A stretch of DNA of 34,560 bases from an uncultured Opitutia bacterium (GTDB lineage Bacteria; Verrucomicrobiota; Verrucomicrobiia; Opitutales; Opitutaceae): positions 1 through 34,560 of the forward strand of contig CAIJFT010000311.1 of assembly GCA_903820035.1 (NCBI GenBank), read 5' to 3'. Below the pieces are notes generated by a model. That model searched no databases, was not told the origin of the DNA, and saw only the letters and a list, made by a program, of their open reading frames with translations. The stretch's first letter is position 1. Each line of letters opens with the position of its first letter. The translations under genes were made by a program, and so were the position numbers. Below are positions 6,854-15,091 of the stretch, piece by piece.

Positions 6854-7951
6854 GTGCCCGCGCCCAATCTGCCTCAACGCCAGTCGCTCGTCGCGCAAAC
6901 CGCGGCCTTCCTCAAGACGCAGCTGGCGGCGGGCGAGTGGCGCGACTGGTTGCCGAGCGAGCGTGTGCTCTGCGAGTTGCTGCAGGTGAGCCGCAACACG
7001 CTCCGAGCCGCCCTCGGTCAACTGCAGGCCGAGGGTTTCATCGAGTCCGTGCACGGCTCGGGCAACCGCATCGTGGCGTCGGCCGCGCCGCGCCCGCCCG
7101 CGGCCAGAGCCGGAGATGTGGCGCTGCTTACGCCGGAGCCGGTTGAGCGGTTGCGTCCGATGCAAAGCCTTTGGATCGACGACATGCGCGCGTTGCTCAG
7201 CGAGCGCGGCGTGCGGCTGCGGGTGTTTCACGGCCAACAGTACTTCGCCGCGAACCCGGGGCCCGCGTTGCATAAGCTCGTTACGCGGCATCCGCACGGT
7301 TGCTGGATCCTGATGTTGGCGCAGGAAGCGATGCAGCGGTGGTTCGTGAAGCACGCGATTCCCTGCATTGTGGCGGGTTCGACCTATCCCGGACTCGACC
7401 TGCCGTTCCGCGACCTTGACCACCGGGCGATGTGCCGACACGCGGCGGGGGTTTTGCTCGGGCTCGGTCACCGCCGGTTGGTGATGCTCACCGTGAAGTC
7501 CGGTCGCGCCGGCGACCTCGCCAGCGAAGAGGGCTTCCTCGCGGGCGTGCGGCAATCGCGCCGGAGCGATGCGGAGGCGTTGGTGGTGCACCACGACGCC
7601 TCGGTGGCGGGGGTGGCCCACGCGGTGCGGCGAATCTTGAAACTGCAACCGGCCCCGACCGCCTGGGTGGTGACGAATCCGCATTACTACCTCGCGGCCG
7701 CTGGGTGGCTGGCCGCGGCCGGCGGGCGGATTCCGCACGACGTGTCGATGATCTCGCGGGACGACGATCCGTTTTTGGCTTTCCTCGTGCCGGAACCGGC
7801 GCGGTATTGCGTCGGGCCGCACGTGATGGCGAAGGCCTTGCTCCGGCCGGTGCTCGATCTGCTCAAAGGGGCCGGGGTTACCCAGCGCAGCGGGCTGATC
7901 ATGCCCAAGTTTCTCAGAGGCGGCTCGATCGCACCGCCCCGCGGCGGATAA
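6854..7951 (+). CDS. Transcriptional regulator: GntR-type winged helix plus LacI-type sugar-binding domain
   Basis: A 365-residue regulator. Residues about 5-75 form a GntR winged helix-turn-helix: LPSERVLCELLQVSRNTLRA followed by EGFIESVHGSGNRI, the usual wing. The remainder is a periplasmic-binding-protein-like sensor as in LacI/GalR proteins: GCWILML, IPCIVAGSTYPGLDLPFRDLD, the GLGHRRLVMLT signature, AWVVTNPHYYLAAAGWL and HDVSMISRDDDP. This architecture is common in Verrucomicrobiota and usually controls carbohydrate genes. The GTG at 6854 is preferred; an ATG at 6716 would add 46 residues unlike any domain and run through a perfect palindrome that looks like an operator. The gene converges with the UPF0173 gene, and its target genes are not evident. 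Confidence 0.85.
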   Translation: MPAPNLPQRQSLVAQTAAFLKTQLAAGEWRDWLPSERVLCELLQVSRNTLRAALGQLQAEGFIESVHGSGNRIVASAAPRPPAARAGDVALLTPEPVERLRPMQSLWIDDMRALLSERGVRLRVFHGQQYFAANPGPALHKLVTRHPHGCWILMLAQEAMQRWFVKHAIPCIVAGSTYPGLDLPFRDLDHRAMCRHAAGVLLGLGHRRLVMLTVKSGRAGDLASEEGFLAGVRQSRRSDAEALVVHHDASVAGVAHAVRRILKLQPAPTAWVVTNPHYYLAAAGWLAAAGGRIPHDVSMISRDDDPFLAFLVPEPARYCVGPHVMAKALLRPVLDLLKGAGVTQRSGLIMPKFLRGGSIAPPRGG

Positions 7952-7987
7952 CGCGTGGCGGGGAAAACCGGATGCGAGGGCCGATTG

Positions 7988-8004
7988 CCCGCCCGGCGGG
8001 CGGG
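7988..8004. terminator. GC hairpin between convergent genes
   Basis: A perfect 7-bp G/C stem (7988-7994 with 7998-8004, loop GGC) lies between the ends of two convergent genes and touches the stop codon of the minus-strand gene. It lacks a T tract on either side, so a terminator role is plausible from position only. Confidence 0.3.
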
Positions 8005-8005
8005 T

Positions 8006-8686
8006 CTACACCAGCAGCGATTGGCCCGACGTGAGTACGTTCACCGTGTGGCCGGAATGCAGCGCGCGGGCGGCGAACGCGGCGGCGTCCTGCGCGATCA
8101 TCGGCCAGGTGTTGTAGTGCATCGGCACGGCGAACTTGGGGCGGAGAAAATCGAGCGCGGTGACGGCGTCCTCGGGACCCATCGTAAAGTTGTCCCCGAT
8201 GGGAACCAGCGCGACGTCGATGCCGGCGCGCCCGATCAGCTGCATGTCCATGAACAGCGCGGTGTCGCCGGCGTGGTAGAGGGTCTTGCCGTCGGCCTGC
8301 ACCAGAATACCGCAGGGCACGCCCATGTAGAGGGGGTTAAGTCCCGCCTCGAGGCTCGAGGAGTGGTGCGCCAGCGTAAGTTTCACGCGGCCGAACGGAA
8401 AAGCGAAGGCTCCTCCGGGATTCATGCCGTGGGTCTTGGCGCCCTTGGCCGCGTAGTATTCCGCGATTTCGAAGTTCGCGATGATCGTCGCCCCGCAGCG
8501 TTGGGCGAGGGCGAGCGCGTCGCCGGTGTGGTCTTCGTGGCCGTGCGAAACGAGGATGTAGTCGCAGGCGACGGCGTCGGCCGTGATCGTGGCTGCGGGA
8601 TTGCCCGTGAGAAACGGATCGATGATCAGCCGAGCGTCGGCGGTCTCGACAACAAAGCAGGAATGGCCGTGGTAGGTGAGTCGCAT
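8006..8686 (-). CDS. UPF0173 metal-dependent hydrolase (metallo-beta-lactamase fold)
   Basis: A 226-residue protein matching the UPF0173/YtkL family in length and motifs. It opens with MRLTYHGHSCF, then LIIDPFLTGNP, then the metal-binding SHGHEDH at 47-53 (family SHGHxDH) with the GD that follows. Further ligand regions are TLAHHSSS, LYHAGDTALF (the Asp ligand) and the C-terminal VPMHYNTW His. The fold binds two metal ions and hydrolyses an unknown substrate. The start at 8686 is the ATG giving the exact family N-terminus; longer frames overlap the next gene. It lies 56 bases after the esterase gene on the same strand, so the two may be cotranscribed. Confidence 0.92.
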   Translation of the reverse strand: MRLTYHGHSCFVVETADARLIIDPFLTGNPAATITADAVACDYILVSHGHEDHTGDALALAQRCGATIIANFEIAEYYAAKGAKTHGMNPGGAFAFPFGRVKLTLAHHSSSLEAGLNPLYMGVPCGILVQADGKTLYHAGDTALFMDMQLIGRAGIDVALVPIGDNFTMGPEDAVTALDFLRPKFAVPMHYNTWPMIAQDAAAFAARALHSGHTVNVLTSGQSLLV

Positions 8687-8742
8687 CGTGGTGGGGAGAG
8701 CCGCCACGTTAGGGCTGCCGGGTGGAGTGGCCAGACTTCCGC

Positions 8743-9387
8743 TCAGGCCCCGTGGTGTCCGCGCAGCCACGCCTGCGCGGCGCCCACATCCTGCGGCGTG
8801 AGTCCGTGACTGGCGGCGATCGCCTGCACCTGGGTCGCGGCGCCCCCGGCGCGCAGCAGCGCGGCCAGCCGCTCGGGATGATCGGGCGGGACCAGCGGGT
8901 CCATCGAACCGTTGAGCACCAGCACGCGGTGGCCCGTCAGCGAGCCGGTTGCCGCCGGTTGGTCGAGGACGACCATCGCGCGCAGCAGGATCGCGCCGCC
9001 GATGGTTTCGGGCCGCAGGAGCAACAGCGTCGACGCGATGTTGGCCCCGTTGGAAAACCCGACCGCGACGAGCCGGTGGCAATCGAGGGTGTAGTGCGCC
9101 GACGCGGCCGCGACAAAGTCGGCCAGCGCCTGTGTGCGGCGGGCGATTTCCGCGGGATCGAACACGCCCTCGGCCAGCCGGGCAAAGAAGCGCAGCGCCC
9201 CGCCTTCGCTGACATCGCCGCGCGGACTCAGCAGCGCAGATCCCGGCGAGATGGCCCGGCCGATCCGGAGCAGGTCGTGCTCGGAACCACCGGTGCCGTG
9301 CAACAGCAACAGCGGCGGAGCGGAAGGATCCGTGCCCGGCTCAAAGACGTGCGCGTACGAAAAGTTAGGTTGTGATGCGCGCGGCAT
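8743..9387 (-). CDS. Alpha/beta-hydrolase, phospholipase/carboxylesterase family
   Basis: A 214-residue alpha/beta-hydrolase of the small carboxylesterase/dienelactone-hydrolase group (PF02230, MhqD/YpfH-like). Visible parts: LLLLHGTGGSEHDLL (oxyanion loop, 26-40), the nucleophile elbow GFSNGA with Ser112, VLNGSMDPLVP with Asp163, and ASHGL with His194. Spacing is right for the Ser-Asp-His triad. LSPRGDV is also typical, as the strand 3 loop of this family (SPRG). It has no signal peptide and should be cytoplasmic. Members hydrolyse short-chain esters, and MhqD homologues respond to quinones; the substrate here is unknown. The start is the first ATG and fits the family. It leads into the UPF0173 gene. 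Confidence 0.88.
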   Translation of the reverse strand: MPRASQPNFSYAHVFEPGTDPSAPPLLLLHGTGGSEHDLLRIGRAISPGSALLSPRGDVSEGGALRFFARLAEGVFDPAEIARRTQALADFVAAASAHYTLDCHRLVAVGFSNGANIASTLLLLRPETIGGAILLRAMVVLDQPAATGSLTGHRVLVLNGSMDPLVPPDHPERLAALLRAGGAATQVQAIAASHGLTPQDVGAAQAWLRGHHGA

Positions 9388-9530
9388 GGTTGGGAACTGA
9401 GACGCCTGGCACCAGCATGACGCTACAGGGGATTATCGCAAACGTTGCCGAGACCAGTTCGTTGTCGCCGCGTTTGAGCCGAGGGCGAAAACGGCGAACC
9501 GCGTGCGTTAAAAGGTGCCGAACCCACGTT

Positions 9531-9570
9531 GTCGCTGCGCTCCAAAGCGGCGACGCCCTCCCGCGGAGGG
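9531..9570. repeat. Tandem hairpin element, REP-like candidate
   Basis: Two adjacent stem-loops lie in the 231-bp gap between rpiB and the esterase gene: 9531-9538 pairs with 9547-9554 (8 bp, one G-T), and 9556-9561 pairs with 9565-9570 (6 bp, loop CGC). The rest of the gap (9388-9618) shows no convincing gene. Paired imperfect palindromes between genes are typical of REP elements, but no second copy was found in this window, so the label is tentative. Confidence 0.3.
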
Positions 9571-9618
9571 TGGCTGCAAACTTGGCCCTTGGCGCTTGCG
9601 ACTTTCCGTTTCGCAGCC

Positions 9619-10056
9619 TCAGGCGTCGATCTTGTTGATTCGCCCGAGATGGCGTCCGCCTTCGAACTCCGTGGCGAGCCACACGCGCACGATGGCGAGC
9701 GCCTCGACTTCCGAGACGGTGCGCTGACCGAGCGACAGGACGTTACCGTCGTTGTGCGAGCGGTTCCAGATCGCGACTTGTTCGTTCCAGCAGAGGCCGC
9801 AGCGGATGCCGCGGACGCGGTTGGCGACGATCGCCTCGCCGTTGCCGGAGCCGCCGAGCACGATGCCGCGTTGAAACTCACCGCGGGCCACGGCCTCGGC
9901 GACGGGACGGATGAAGTCGGGATAATCGCACGCTGCGTCCGAGTAGGTGCCGAAGTCGCGGACCGTGTGACCCTCGGCGAGCAGCATGGCCTTGATCGCC
10001 TCCTTATAGGTGAAGCCGGCGTGATCCGAACCGATGGCGATGGTGAAGGACTTCAT
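9619..10056 (-). CDS. rpiB: Ribose-5-phosphate isomerase B (RpiB/LacAB family)
   Basis: A 145-residue protein interconverting ribose 5-phosphate and ribulose 5-phosphate in the pentose phosphate pathway. It opens MKSFTIAIGSDHAGF (SDHAG at 10-14), has DYPDF at 44-48 and the phosphate/active-site loop GIVLGGSGNGEAIVANR at 64-80. The E. coli-type enzyme has a catalytic Cys in that loop; here it reads GGSGNGE, as in the mycobacterial-type RpiB, where a Glu (here Glu74) acts instead. CWNEQVAIWNRSHNDGNVLS matches the second conserved block, with NDGNVL in place of NDANVL. The start at 10056 gives the canonical N-terminus; the frame upstream adds 20 non-homologous residues. The HAD gene lies 56 bases upstream on the same strand. 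Confidence 0.93.
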   Translation of the reverse strand: MKSFTIAIGSDHAGFTYKEAIKAMLLAEGHTVRDFGTYSDAACDYPDFIRPVAEAVARGEFQRGIVLGGSGNGEAIVANRVRGIRCGLCWNEQVAIWNRSHNDGNVLSLGQRTVSEVEALAIVRVWLATEFEGGRHLGRINKIDA

Positions 10057-10112
10057 GGAAAAGGGAGGAGACAGCAGGGCGGTCGCGGGCGCGCCAATCA
10101 AAAAATCCGGGC

Positions 10113-10793
10113 TCATCCCGTCAGTAATGCCATTACGCTGGCCGTGTCGGCCAAGTCGGGCAGCACCGCGGTCGGCTGATGCACCTGCAGTTGGGCGACA
10201 GTCGAACTCCCCGTCGCGACCGCGAGGGTGCGCGCGCCGATGGCGCGGCCGCAGGCGATGTCGTGCGGAGTGTCACCGATGATCCACACGCGTTCCGAGG
10301 CGAAGTTGACCCCGTGATGTTCGGTCGCGCGGCGCACCGCGTGCGGGCCGAGCTCGTTGCGGATTTCGCTGTCGTCCCCAAACGCCCCGAAGGCGAAGTG
10401 CTCCCAGAGCCCGTGGTGGGCGAGCTTTACCCGGGCGCCGTGGCGCATGTTGCCGGTCAGCAAGCCTTGGGCGACGCCGCCGTGGTTCGCGGCGGCGCGC
10501 AAAATTTCCCGCACGCCGGGCAGTACCCGGGCCTGCGGATTGGCGAGTGCCGCGGGTAAACCGGCGGTGTAGCGGGCGAAGAAGCGCGCGAAGTTTTCCG
10601 GGGTCGGTGCGAGGCCGAATTTTCTGAACACCTCCCGCATGATCCAGCCGTCGGTGCGCCCGGCGAAGTCGATGTCGGCCAGCGAGCCCGCCACGCCGTA
10701 CTCGGCTTGCAACGCCGCCTGCAGCGCGTGCATGCCGGCGCCGCCGGACGCGATCAGGGTGCCGTCGATATCCCAAAGGAGCAGAAGGTGCAT
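10113..10793 (-). CDS. HAD-superfamily phosphatase
   Basis: A 226-residue haloacid-dehalogenase-type hydrolase. Motif I is LWDIDGTL with nucleophile Asp8 and general acid Asp10. The helical cap follows (IDFAGRTDGWIMREVFRKFG). Motif II is LLTGN, and motif IV VWIIGDTPHDIACGRAIGA carries the metal-binding Asp residues, with the intervening Lys motif near ARVKLAHHGL. The arrangement is that of phosphoglycolate-phosphatase-like HADs. The start at 10793 places DIDGT at the usual distance; the longer frame upstream is noncoding. It precedes rpiB on the same strand and could dephosphorylate a sugar phosphate, though the substrate cannot be called. The 178-bp gap to DUF2126 (10794-10971) shows only a weak hairpin at 10938-10951 and no gene. 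Confidence 0.85.
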   Translation of the reverse strand: MHLLLLWDIDGTLIASGGAGMHALQAALQAEYGVAGSLADIDFAGRTDGWIMREVFRKFGLAPTPENFARFFARYTAGLPAALANPQARVLPGVREILRAAANHGGVAQGLLTGNMRHGARVKLAHHGLWEHFAFGAFGDDSEIRNELGPHAVRRATEHHGVNFASERVWIIGDTPHDIACGRAIGARTLAVATGSSTVAQLQVHQPTAVLPDLADTASVMALLTG

Positions 10794-10971
10794 GCGTACC
10801 GCGGAGTGGAGCGGGAATTCGCCGCCGCGGAAAGCTTGGACCACGGAGAGGTTTGAACAAGGAGAGCGGGAACGGCCGAAAAGACCGGATCGTCTCCTCC
10901 CGTGCTCCCCGACCTTCCTGTTCCAAAGATTGCAAATCGCCGCGTTCGGCGGGCGGTGCAAGTGCTCCCGG

Positions 10972-13173
10972 TTACCTCGCCTGCGCCGGGTACCGCCGGA
11001 GGTCCAGCGTGTGCCTGCCCTCGGGCGGGAAATCGATCTTCGGCACGAAGCGCGGCTGCCCGACCGTGGCGGGCCAGGGCTGCCACCGTTCCGCCCGCCG
11101 TTGCGCCGCCGTCGCGTCATCCGCGGGCGCGGCGGCGTAGGGGGTGTTCGCCGGATTCCACACGTGCCACCGCGCGGCAGCGACGACGGTCAACGTGGCG
11201 CGGTCCACCCACTCGAGGAGCAGCGGCGCGTGCACCGGCACGTGCGGTTGCAGCGACGGCGAGAGATAGAACGCACGATAGCGAATGCCGCAGGCGGCGC
11301 CGCCGTCGTCGGTCGGACGAAACTCGCAGGGGAGCCCGTTCACCAGCAGGAGACCACCCTCGAGGAATTTCCGGTCCGAGATCCGCGCCTCGATACGGTC
11401 GAGGCTGGAGTCGACCGTGCGGGCGACGGTGCCGGCGTTGGGGGACTCGCCGAGCAGCGGCCAGGCTTCGAGCGCCTGGCGGAACTCGAGTTGAAAGGCT
11501 TCGGGCTTCGGCGGCTTGGCGTCGGGCTTCTGGGGGTCCGCCGGTGGCTGATACCGCAACCCGAACTCGCCGAGCTTGGGGAAACGGAATTCCCACGGTG
11601 CGCGCAGCCAGGCGGGATCGAATTCAATCCCGTGGGCCTTCAGATCCGCGCCAATCGCCGCGAGGTCCTGCCAGACGAAGGCGGGGAGAAAAAAGCGGTC
11701 GTGCAATTCGCCGGCCCAGCGGACGAACGGTGCACGGAACGGATCCTGACAGAGCCGGGCGAGAATCGCGCGGATGAACAGCGCGGTGACCGTCTGAACG
11801 GCGCGGTCCGGATGCGTTTCAAAGGCGCGGAACTCCACCAGCCCGAGCCGGCCGTTTGGCGCGAAGGGATTCCAGAGTTTGTCCACGCTGATCTCCGCGC
11901 GGTGGGTATTGCCCGAGCGGTCCATCAGCAGGTCGCGGAACAGCAAATCGAAGAGTGCGAGGTTCTGCGGCGAGCCGAGCGTCTCGGCGCCGGCGCAGGC
12001 GATCTCGAGTTCGTACAGGGCCTCGAACGTCGATTCGTCGATGCGCGGCGCCTGCGAGCTCGGGCCCATGTACGCGCCGGTGAACGCGTAGCTCAGCGCC
12101 GGGTGGTGTTGCCAGTAGCGGATGATCGAGGGCAGGAGCGCGGGAAACGCGAAGAACGGCGAGAGCAGCCCGGCGGGGCCGCCGAACACAAGGTGCGCGC
12201 CGCCGCCGGTGCCGACCTCGCGGCCGTTGAATTGCAGCTTGCGCGCGCAGAGCCGCGTATTCGTCGCCGCCGTGTAGAGTAGTTCCAGTTGCGCGTCGTA
12301 CTCGGACCAGGTGGCGCACGGGGCAACGTTGATTTCCAGCACGCCTGGATCACTCGCGATGCCGATGGTGGTGAACGATCCGTCCGGCGGCGGCGCGTAA
12401 CCGGCGAGGGTGATGTCGCGGAGTTTCAGCGCCTCCAGCGCGGCCTCGATTGCGGCGAGCAGCGCGGTGTAGGCGGCGGGCAGGAGCGGCGGGACGAAGA
12501 TCACGAGCGTTCCGTCGCGCACCTCGACGGTGAGGGCGCGTTGGAGGTTTTTCTCGCCGAGCCGGCTGAGGGGCAGCCGCAGGCCGGCGGGGCTTTCGCC
12601 GGTGAGCAGTTCCAGCGGACCGCGGCCAAGGGTGCCCGACCAATCGTCGGTGATCCATGCCGCGGCGGAATGATCGAGCGGCAAGACGAAGCCCGTCGCG
12701 ACGGCGGGCGCCGCGGCTTCCGCGAGCGGCAGGGCCGCGGACGGTTTCAAGCCGAGTCCGCGCCCGAGGGTCGCGAGGAATTGTTTCGCGTCCTCAACGG
12801 TGTGGTGGCCGGGCTCCGTGTCCGCGCGGAAGCGGGTCGCGTCGCGCCACAGCGGCGCTTCGCCGGTGAGCCGTTGCACGAGGATCGTCCAGCGCGGCAG
12901 GGTTTCGCCGGGATAATGTTTGCCCGAGGTCTCCAACACGACGGCGCCCGGGAGCGCGGTGGTGATCAGCTGGCGGGCAAAGCGGCGGGCGTAGGCGAGT
13001 TTCGTGGGGCCGAGGGCCGCGGTCTGCCATTCGGCGCCGGACGGCGACGTTGGCACGAACGTGGGCTCTCCGCCCATGGTGAGGAGCACGCCGCTGCGGC
13101 GGAGCGACGCTTCCACGGTGTCGGCGCAGCGCTCGATCGTGCGCCAGGTTGCGGCGGAATAGAAGGCGGGCAT
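10972..13173 (-). CDS. DUF2126 protein of the transglutaminase/ATP-grasp operon
   Basis: A 733-residue protein matching DUF2126 (PF09899). Recognisable blocks are LLTMGGEPTFV near the start, LETSGKHYPGETLPRW, VLEINVAPC, GTGGGAHLVFGGP, PSIIRYWQHHPALSYAFTG, the stretch beginning SGNTHRAEISVDKLWNP, and GLVEFRAFETHP. In most bacteria this domain is the C-terminal two-thirds of a protein of about 1100 residues whose N-terminal part is a transglutaminase-like domain. Here the transglutaminase is a separate gene ending five bases upstream, so the fusion is split. The fold has been suggested to be glutamine-synthetase/amidoligase-like, which would make it a second ligase of the pathway. Start 13173 is fixed by the upstream stop and the conserved N-terminus. 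Last gene of the operon. Confidence 0.85.
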   Translation of the reverse strand: MPAFYSAATWRTIERCADTVEASLRRSGVLLTMGGEPTFVPTSPSGAEWQTAALGPTKLAYARRFARQLITTALPGAVVLETSGKHYPGETLPRWTILVQRLTGEAPLWRDATRFRADTEPGHHTVEDAKQFLATLGRGLGLKPSAALPLAEAAAPAVATGFVLPLDHSAAAWITDDWSGTLGRGPLELLTGESPAGLRLPLSRLGEKNLQRALTVEVRDGTLVIFVPPLLPAAYTALLAAIEAALEALKLRDITLAGYAPPPDGSFTTIGIASDPGVLEINVAPCATWSEYDAQLELLYTAATNTRLCARKLQFNGREVGTGGGAHLVFGGPAGLLSPFFAFPALLPSIIRYWQHHPALSYAFTGAYMGPSSQAPRIDESTFEALYELEIACAGAETLGSPQNLALFDLLFRDLLMDRSGNTHRAEISVDKLWNPFAPNGRLGLVEFRAFETHPDRAVQTVTALFIRAILARLCQDPFRAPFVRWAGELHDRFFLPAFVWQDLAAIGADLKAHGIEFDPAWLRAPWEFRFPKLGEFGLRYQPPADPQKPDAKPPKPEAFQLEFRQALEAWPLLGESPNAGTVARTVDSSLDRIEARISDRKFLEGGLLLVNGLPCEFRPTDDGGAACGIRYRAFYLSPSLQPHVPVHAPLLLEWVDRATLTVVAAARWHVWNPANTPYAAAPADDATAAQRRAERWQPWPATVGQPRFVPKIDFPPEGRHTLDLRRYPAQAR

Positions 13174-13178
13174 GGCGT

Positions 13179-14051
13179 TTAGAGGCGGACGATGCTCAGG
13201 GTCGTCGTGAGTTGCGCGGTGACACCCGCGGGGGCGAAGAACGTGCCTTGGATCGGGTTGACGCTTTCGGCGACCGCGGCGTGCGCGACGGGTACAAAGG
13301 CGTCGTCGCAGAAGATGCCGCGGGTCGGATCCAGTCCGCGCCAGCCGGCGCCCGGTAAATATACCTCCGCCCACGCGTGCATCGCGGGGGCCTGCGCCGC
13401 GGCCGGGGCGGGCGGGGGCGGTTCGTAAAGGTAGCCGCTGACGAAGCGCGCGGCTAGGCCGAGGGCGCGGCAGAGTTCAATCAGCAGCACGGCGTAGTCG
13501 CGACAGGAGCCGCGGCGCAGCGCGAGGGTGTCGGTCGCCGACTGGATGCCGGGCTCGTCGCGACGCGTGTAGGTGAGCGCCTGATGCACGGCGCCGTTGA
13601 GCGCGGTCAGAAACGCGATTGTCTCGCGCGGCGGCGACGGCAGCATCTCCGCCAGCCACGCGCGGAGCCGCATGGCGGGGGGCGAGTCGGGCCGCGGCGT
13701 GAGTGACGGCGCGAGGGCGATCGCCTCCGCGGGATCGTAGGTGAACGGAAAGTGCAGCGCGGAGGGTTTGAGGAAGAAATCGAAGGGATTGCTGTCGAGC
13801 GTCTCGACCATCAGCTGGCTGCGGAACTCCAATTGCGCGGCGGGTGCCCCGGGGCCGAAGAAGGCCCAGTCGAGGGCGTTGTCGAGCGGGTCGTTCGTGG
13901 CGACCCGCCGGGCGGCGGGACTGATCTCGAGGGTGAAATCGTGGAGGCGTTGCCGCTGGTTTTCGCGCGGGCGCAGGTAGAGGGCGTGCGGGGCGAAACC
14001 GACCGGCTGGGAGTAGTCGTAGCGCGTGAGATGGGCGATGCGGAGAAACAT
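13179..14051 (-). CDS. Transglutaminase-like protein (partner half of DUF2126)
   Basis: A 290-residue protein with an N-terminal transglutaminase-associated beta domain (LRIAHLTRYDYSQPVGFAPH) and a transglutaminase-like papain-fold core. The triad is visible: Cys183 in RRGSCRDYAVLL, His225 in MHAWAEVYLP and Asp241 in GLDPTRG. LARFVSGYLY-type sequence precedes the His, as usual. Length matches the N-terminal section of fused transglutaminase-DUF2126 proteins, and the DUF2126 gene begins five bases after its stop, so the two products probably act as one complex. The predicted reaction is isopeptide cleavage or transfer on a peptide assembled by the ATP-grasp partner. No signal peptide. Confidence 0.88.
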   Translation of the reverse strand: MFLRIAHLTRYDYSQPVGFAPHALYLRPRENQRQRLHDFTLEISPAARRVATNDPLDNALDWAFFGPGAPAAQLEFRSQLMVETLDSNPFDFFLKPSALHFPFTYDPAEAIALAPSLTPRPDSPPAMRLRAWLAEMLPSPPRETIAFLTALNGAVHQALTYTRRDEPGIQSATDTLALRRGSCRDYAVLLIELCRALGLAARFVSGYLYEPPPPAPAAAQAPAMHAWAEVYLPGAGWRGLDPTRGIFCDDAFVPVAHAAVAESVNPIQGTFFAPAGVTAQLTTTLSIVRL

Positions 14052-14084
14052 GAGGGAGTCCGGCCGCCCGGGAAAAAGGACAGG

Positions 14085-15056
14085 TTATTTAGCCCGCCGC
14101 GTGAGCGACGGGACGACGAGCGCGGCAGCCACCTCGGGTGCGTCGACTGCGGGCGTGGAGCTCCCTGCGCTCACGTGCAGCGTGGCGCGCTTCGGTTTTT
14201 CGGCCTTGGGTTGCGGGGCTTCGCGGACGTTGACGAGAACCTTGAGCGAGCGGGTCGGTGAACCGCGGTAAGTGCCGTTGACCGGCCGGATGTCGGCGTA
14301 GTCGCGGCCCACGGCGACCTTGACGTACCGGTCGTCGGCCGGCCGGTCGTGCGTGGGATCAAATGCGGCCCAACCGTGGCCTGGAATCCACGCTTCGATC
14401 CACGCATGCGACGCCTCGATTTCCCTCGGGCGGCGGGTGTTGTTGAAAAAGTAGCCGCTCACATACCGCGCGGGAATGCCCATGCTGCGGCACAGGCCCA
14501 GGTGGACGTGGGCGAAATCCTGGCAGACGCCCATGCGCAGTTTCAGGGCGTCGGTGGCACGCGTGCTGACGCCGGTCGTATTCGGGCGGTAGGCGAAGCG
14601 CCGGTAGATGTGCGAGCCGAGCCGGCGCACGTCGCCCCAGACATCACCGCGGCCTTCGGCCAGCGCGTCCTGCGCCTCGCGCCACATTTCCACCTCGAGG
14701 GGAACGTAATGCGAACTGCTGTAAAATTCGGCGAGCATTTCGCGTTCGGTCGAGCGCTCCAAATCGGCTGACGGTACGCGCGGCACGGGCGGTCGGTCGG
14801 CGTTGGGCACCGTGGTGACCGTCGACACGGCCTCGATCACGAGTTTGGGGTGCGGCGGGATGACCTCGAAGTAGTGCACGGTGTTGCCGTGGAAGTCATC
14901 GTAAGCGCGGGGTTCGGCCGGCGGCGTGATTGCCAGCTTGAAGTCGTGACAATACTGCGTGGGGTCGCGCACCGGGCGCAGCCGGGTCTCGTTGAAGCTA
15001 TCGTGCGCGTTGCCGGCGTAGGTGAAGGTGGTGCGATGAAGGATGCGAAGATGCAT
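14085..15056 (-). CDS. Transglutaminase-like protein, second copy
   Basis: A 323-residue paralogue of the neighbouring transglutaminase: N-terminal beta domain (MHLRILHRTTFTYAGNA), then the papain-like core with Cys178 in MGVCQDFAHVHLGLCRSMG, His217 in ASHAWIEAWIP and Asp233 in FDPTHDRP. The run GIPARYVSGYF is typical. The C-terminus carries an extra charged tail of about 50 residues rich in Lys, Pro and Ala that looks disordered. Two transglutaminase-like genes together with ATP-grasp, alpha-E and DUF2126 is the standard composition of this operon. It ends 33 bases before the second transglutaminase gene and starts 35 bases after the alpha-E stop. Confidence 0.9.
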   Translation of the reverse strand: MHLRILHRTTFTYAGNAHDSFNETRLRPVRDPTQYCHDFKLAITPPAEPRAYDDFHGNTVHYFEVIPPHPKLVIEAVSTVTTVPNADRPPVPRVPSADLERSTEREMLAEFYSSSHYVPLEVEMWREAQDALAEGRGDVWGDVRRLGSHIYRRFAYRPNTTGVSTRATDALKLRMGVCQDFAHVHLGLCRSMGIPARYVSGYFFNNTRRPREIEASHAWIEAWIPGHGWAAFDPTHDRPADDRYVKVAVGRDYADIRPVNGTYRGSPTRSLKVLVNVREAPQPKAEKPKRATLHVSAGSSTPAVDAPEVAAALVVPSLTRRAK

Positions 15057-15091
15057 GACGTCGGCGCGGCTCGGATAACGCGTCGGCGTTG

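Noticed and set aside
8687-9082. Extended start of the UPF0173 gene
   Set aside because: The extra residues lie over the esterase gene in another frame of the same strand, and MRLTYHGHS is the family start.
9423-9881. 152-codon minus-strand frame across the rpiB end
   Set aside because: It overlaps rpiB in a different frame and has a Ser/Arg-rich composition typical of shadow translation.
10938-10951. Small hairpin after the DUF2126 gene as a terminator
   Set aside because: Five-bp stem followed by ATTTGCA rather than a T tract; too weak to claim termination.
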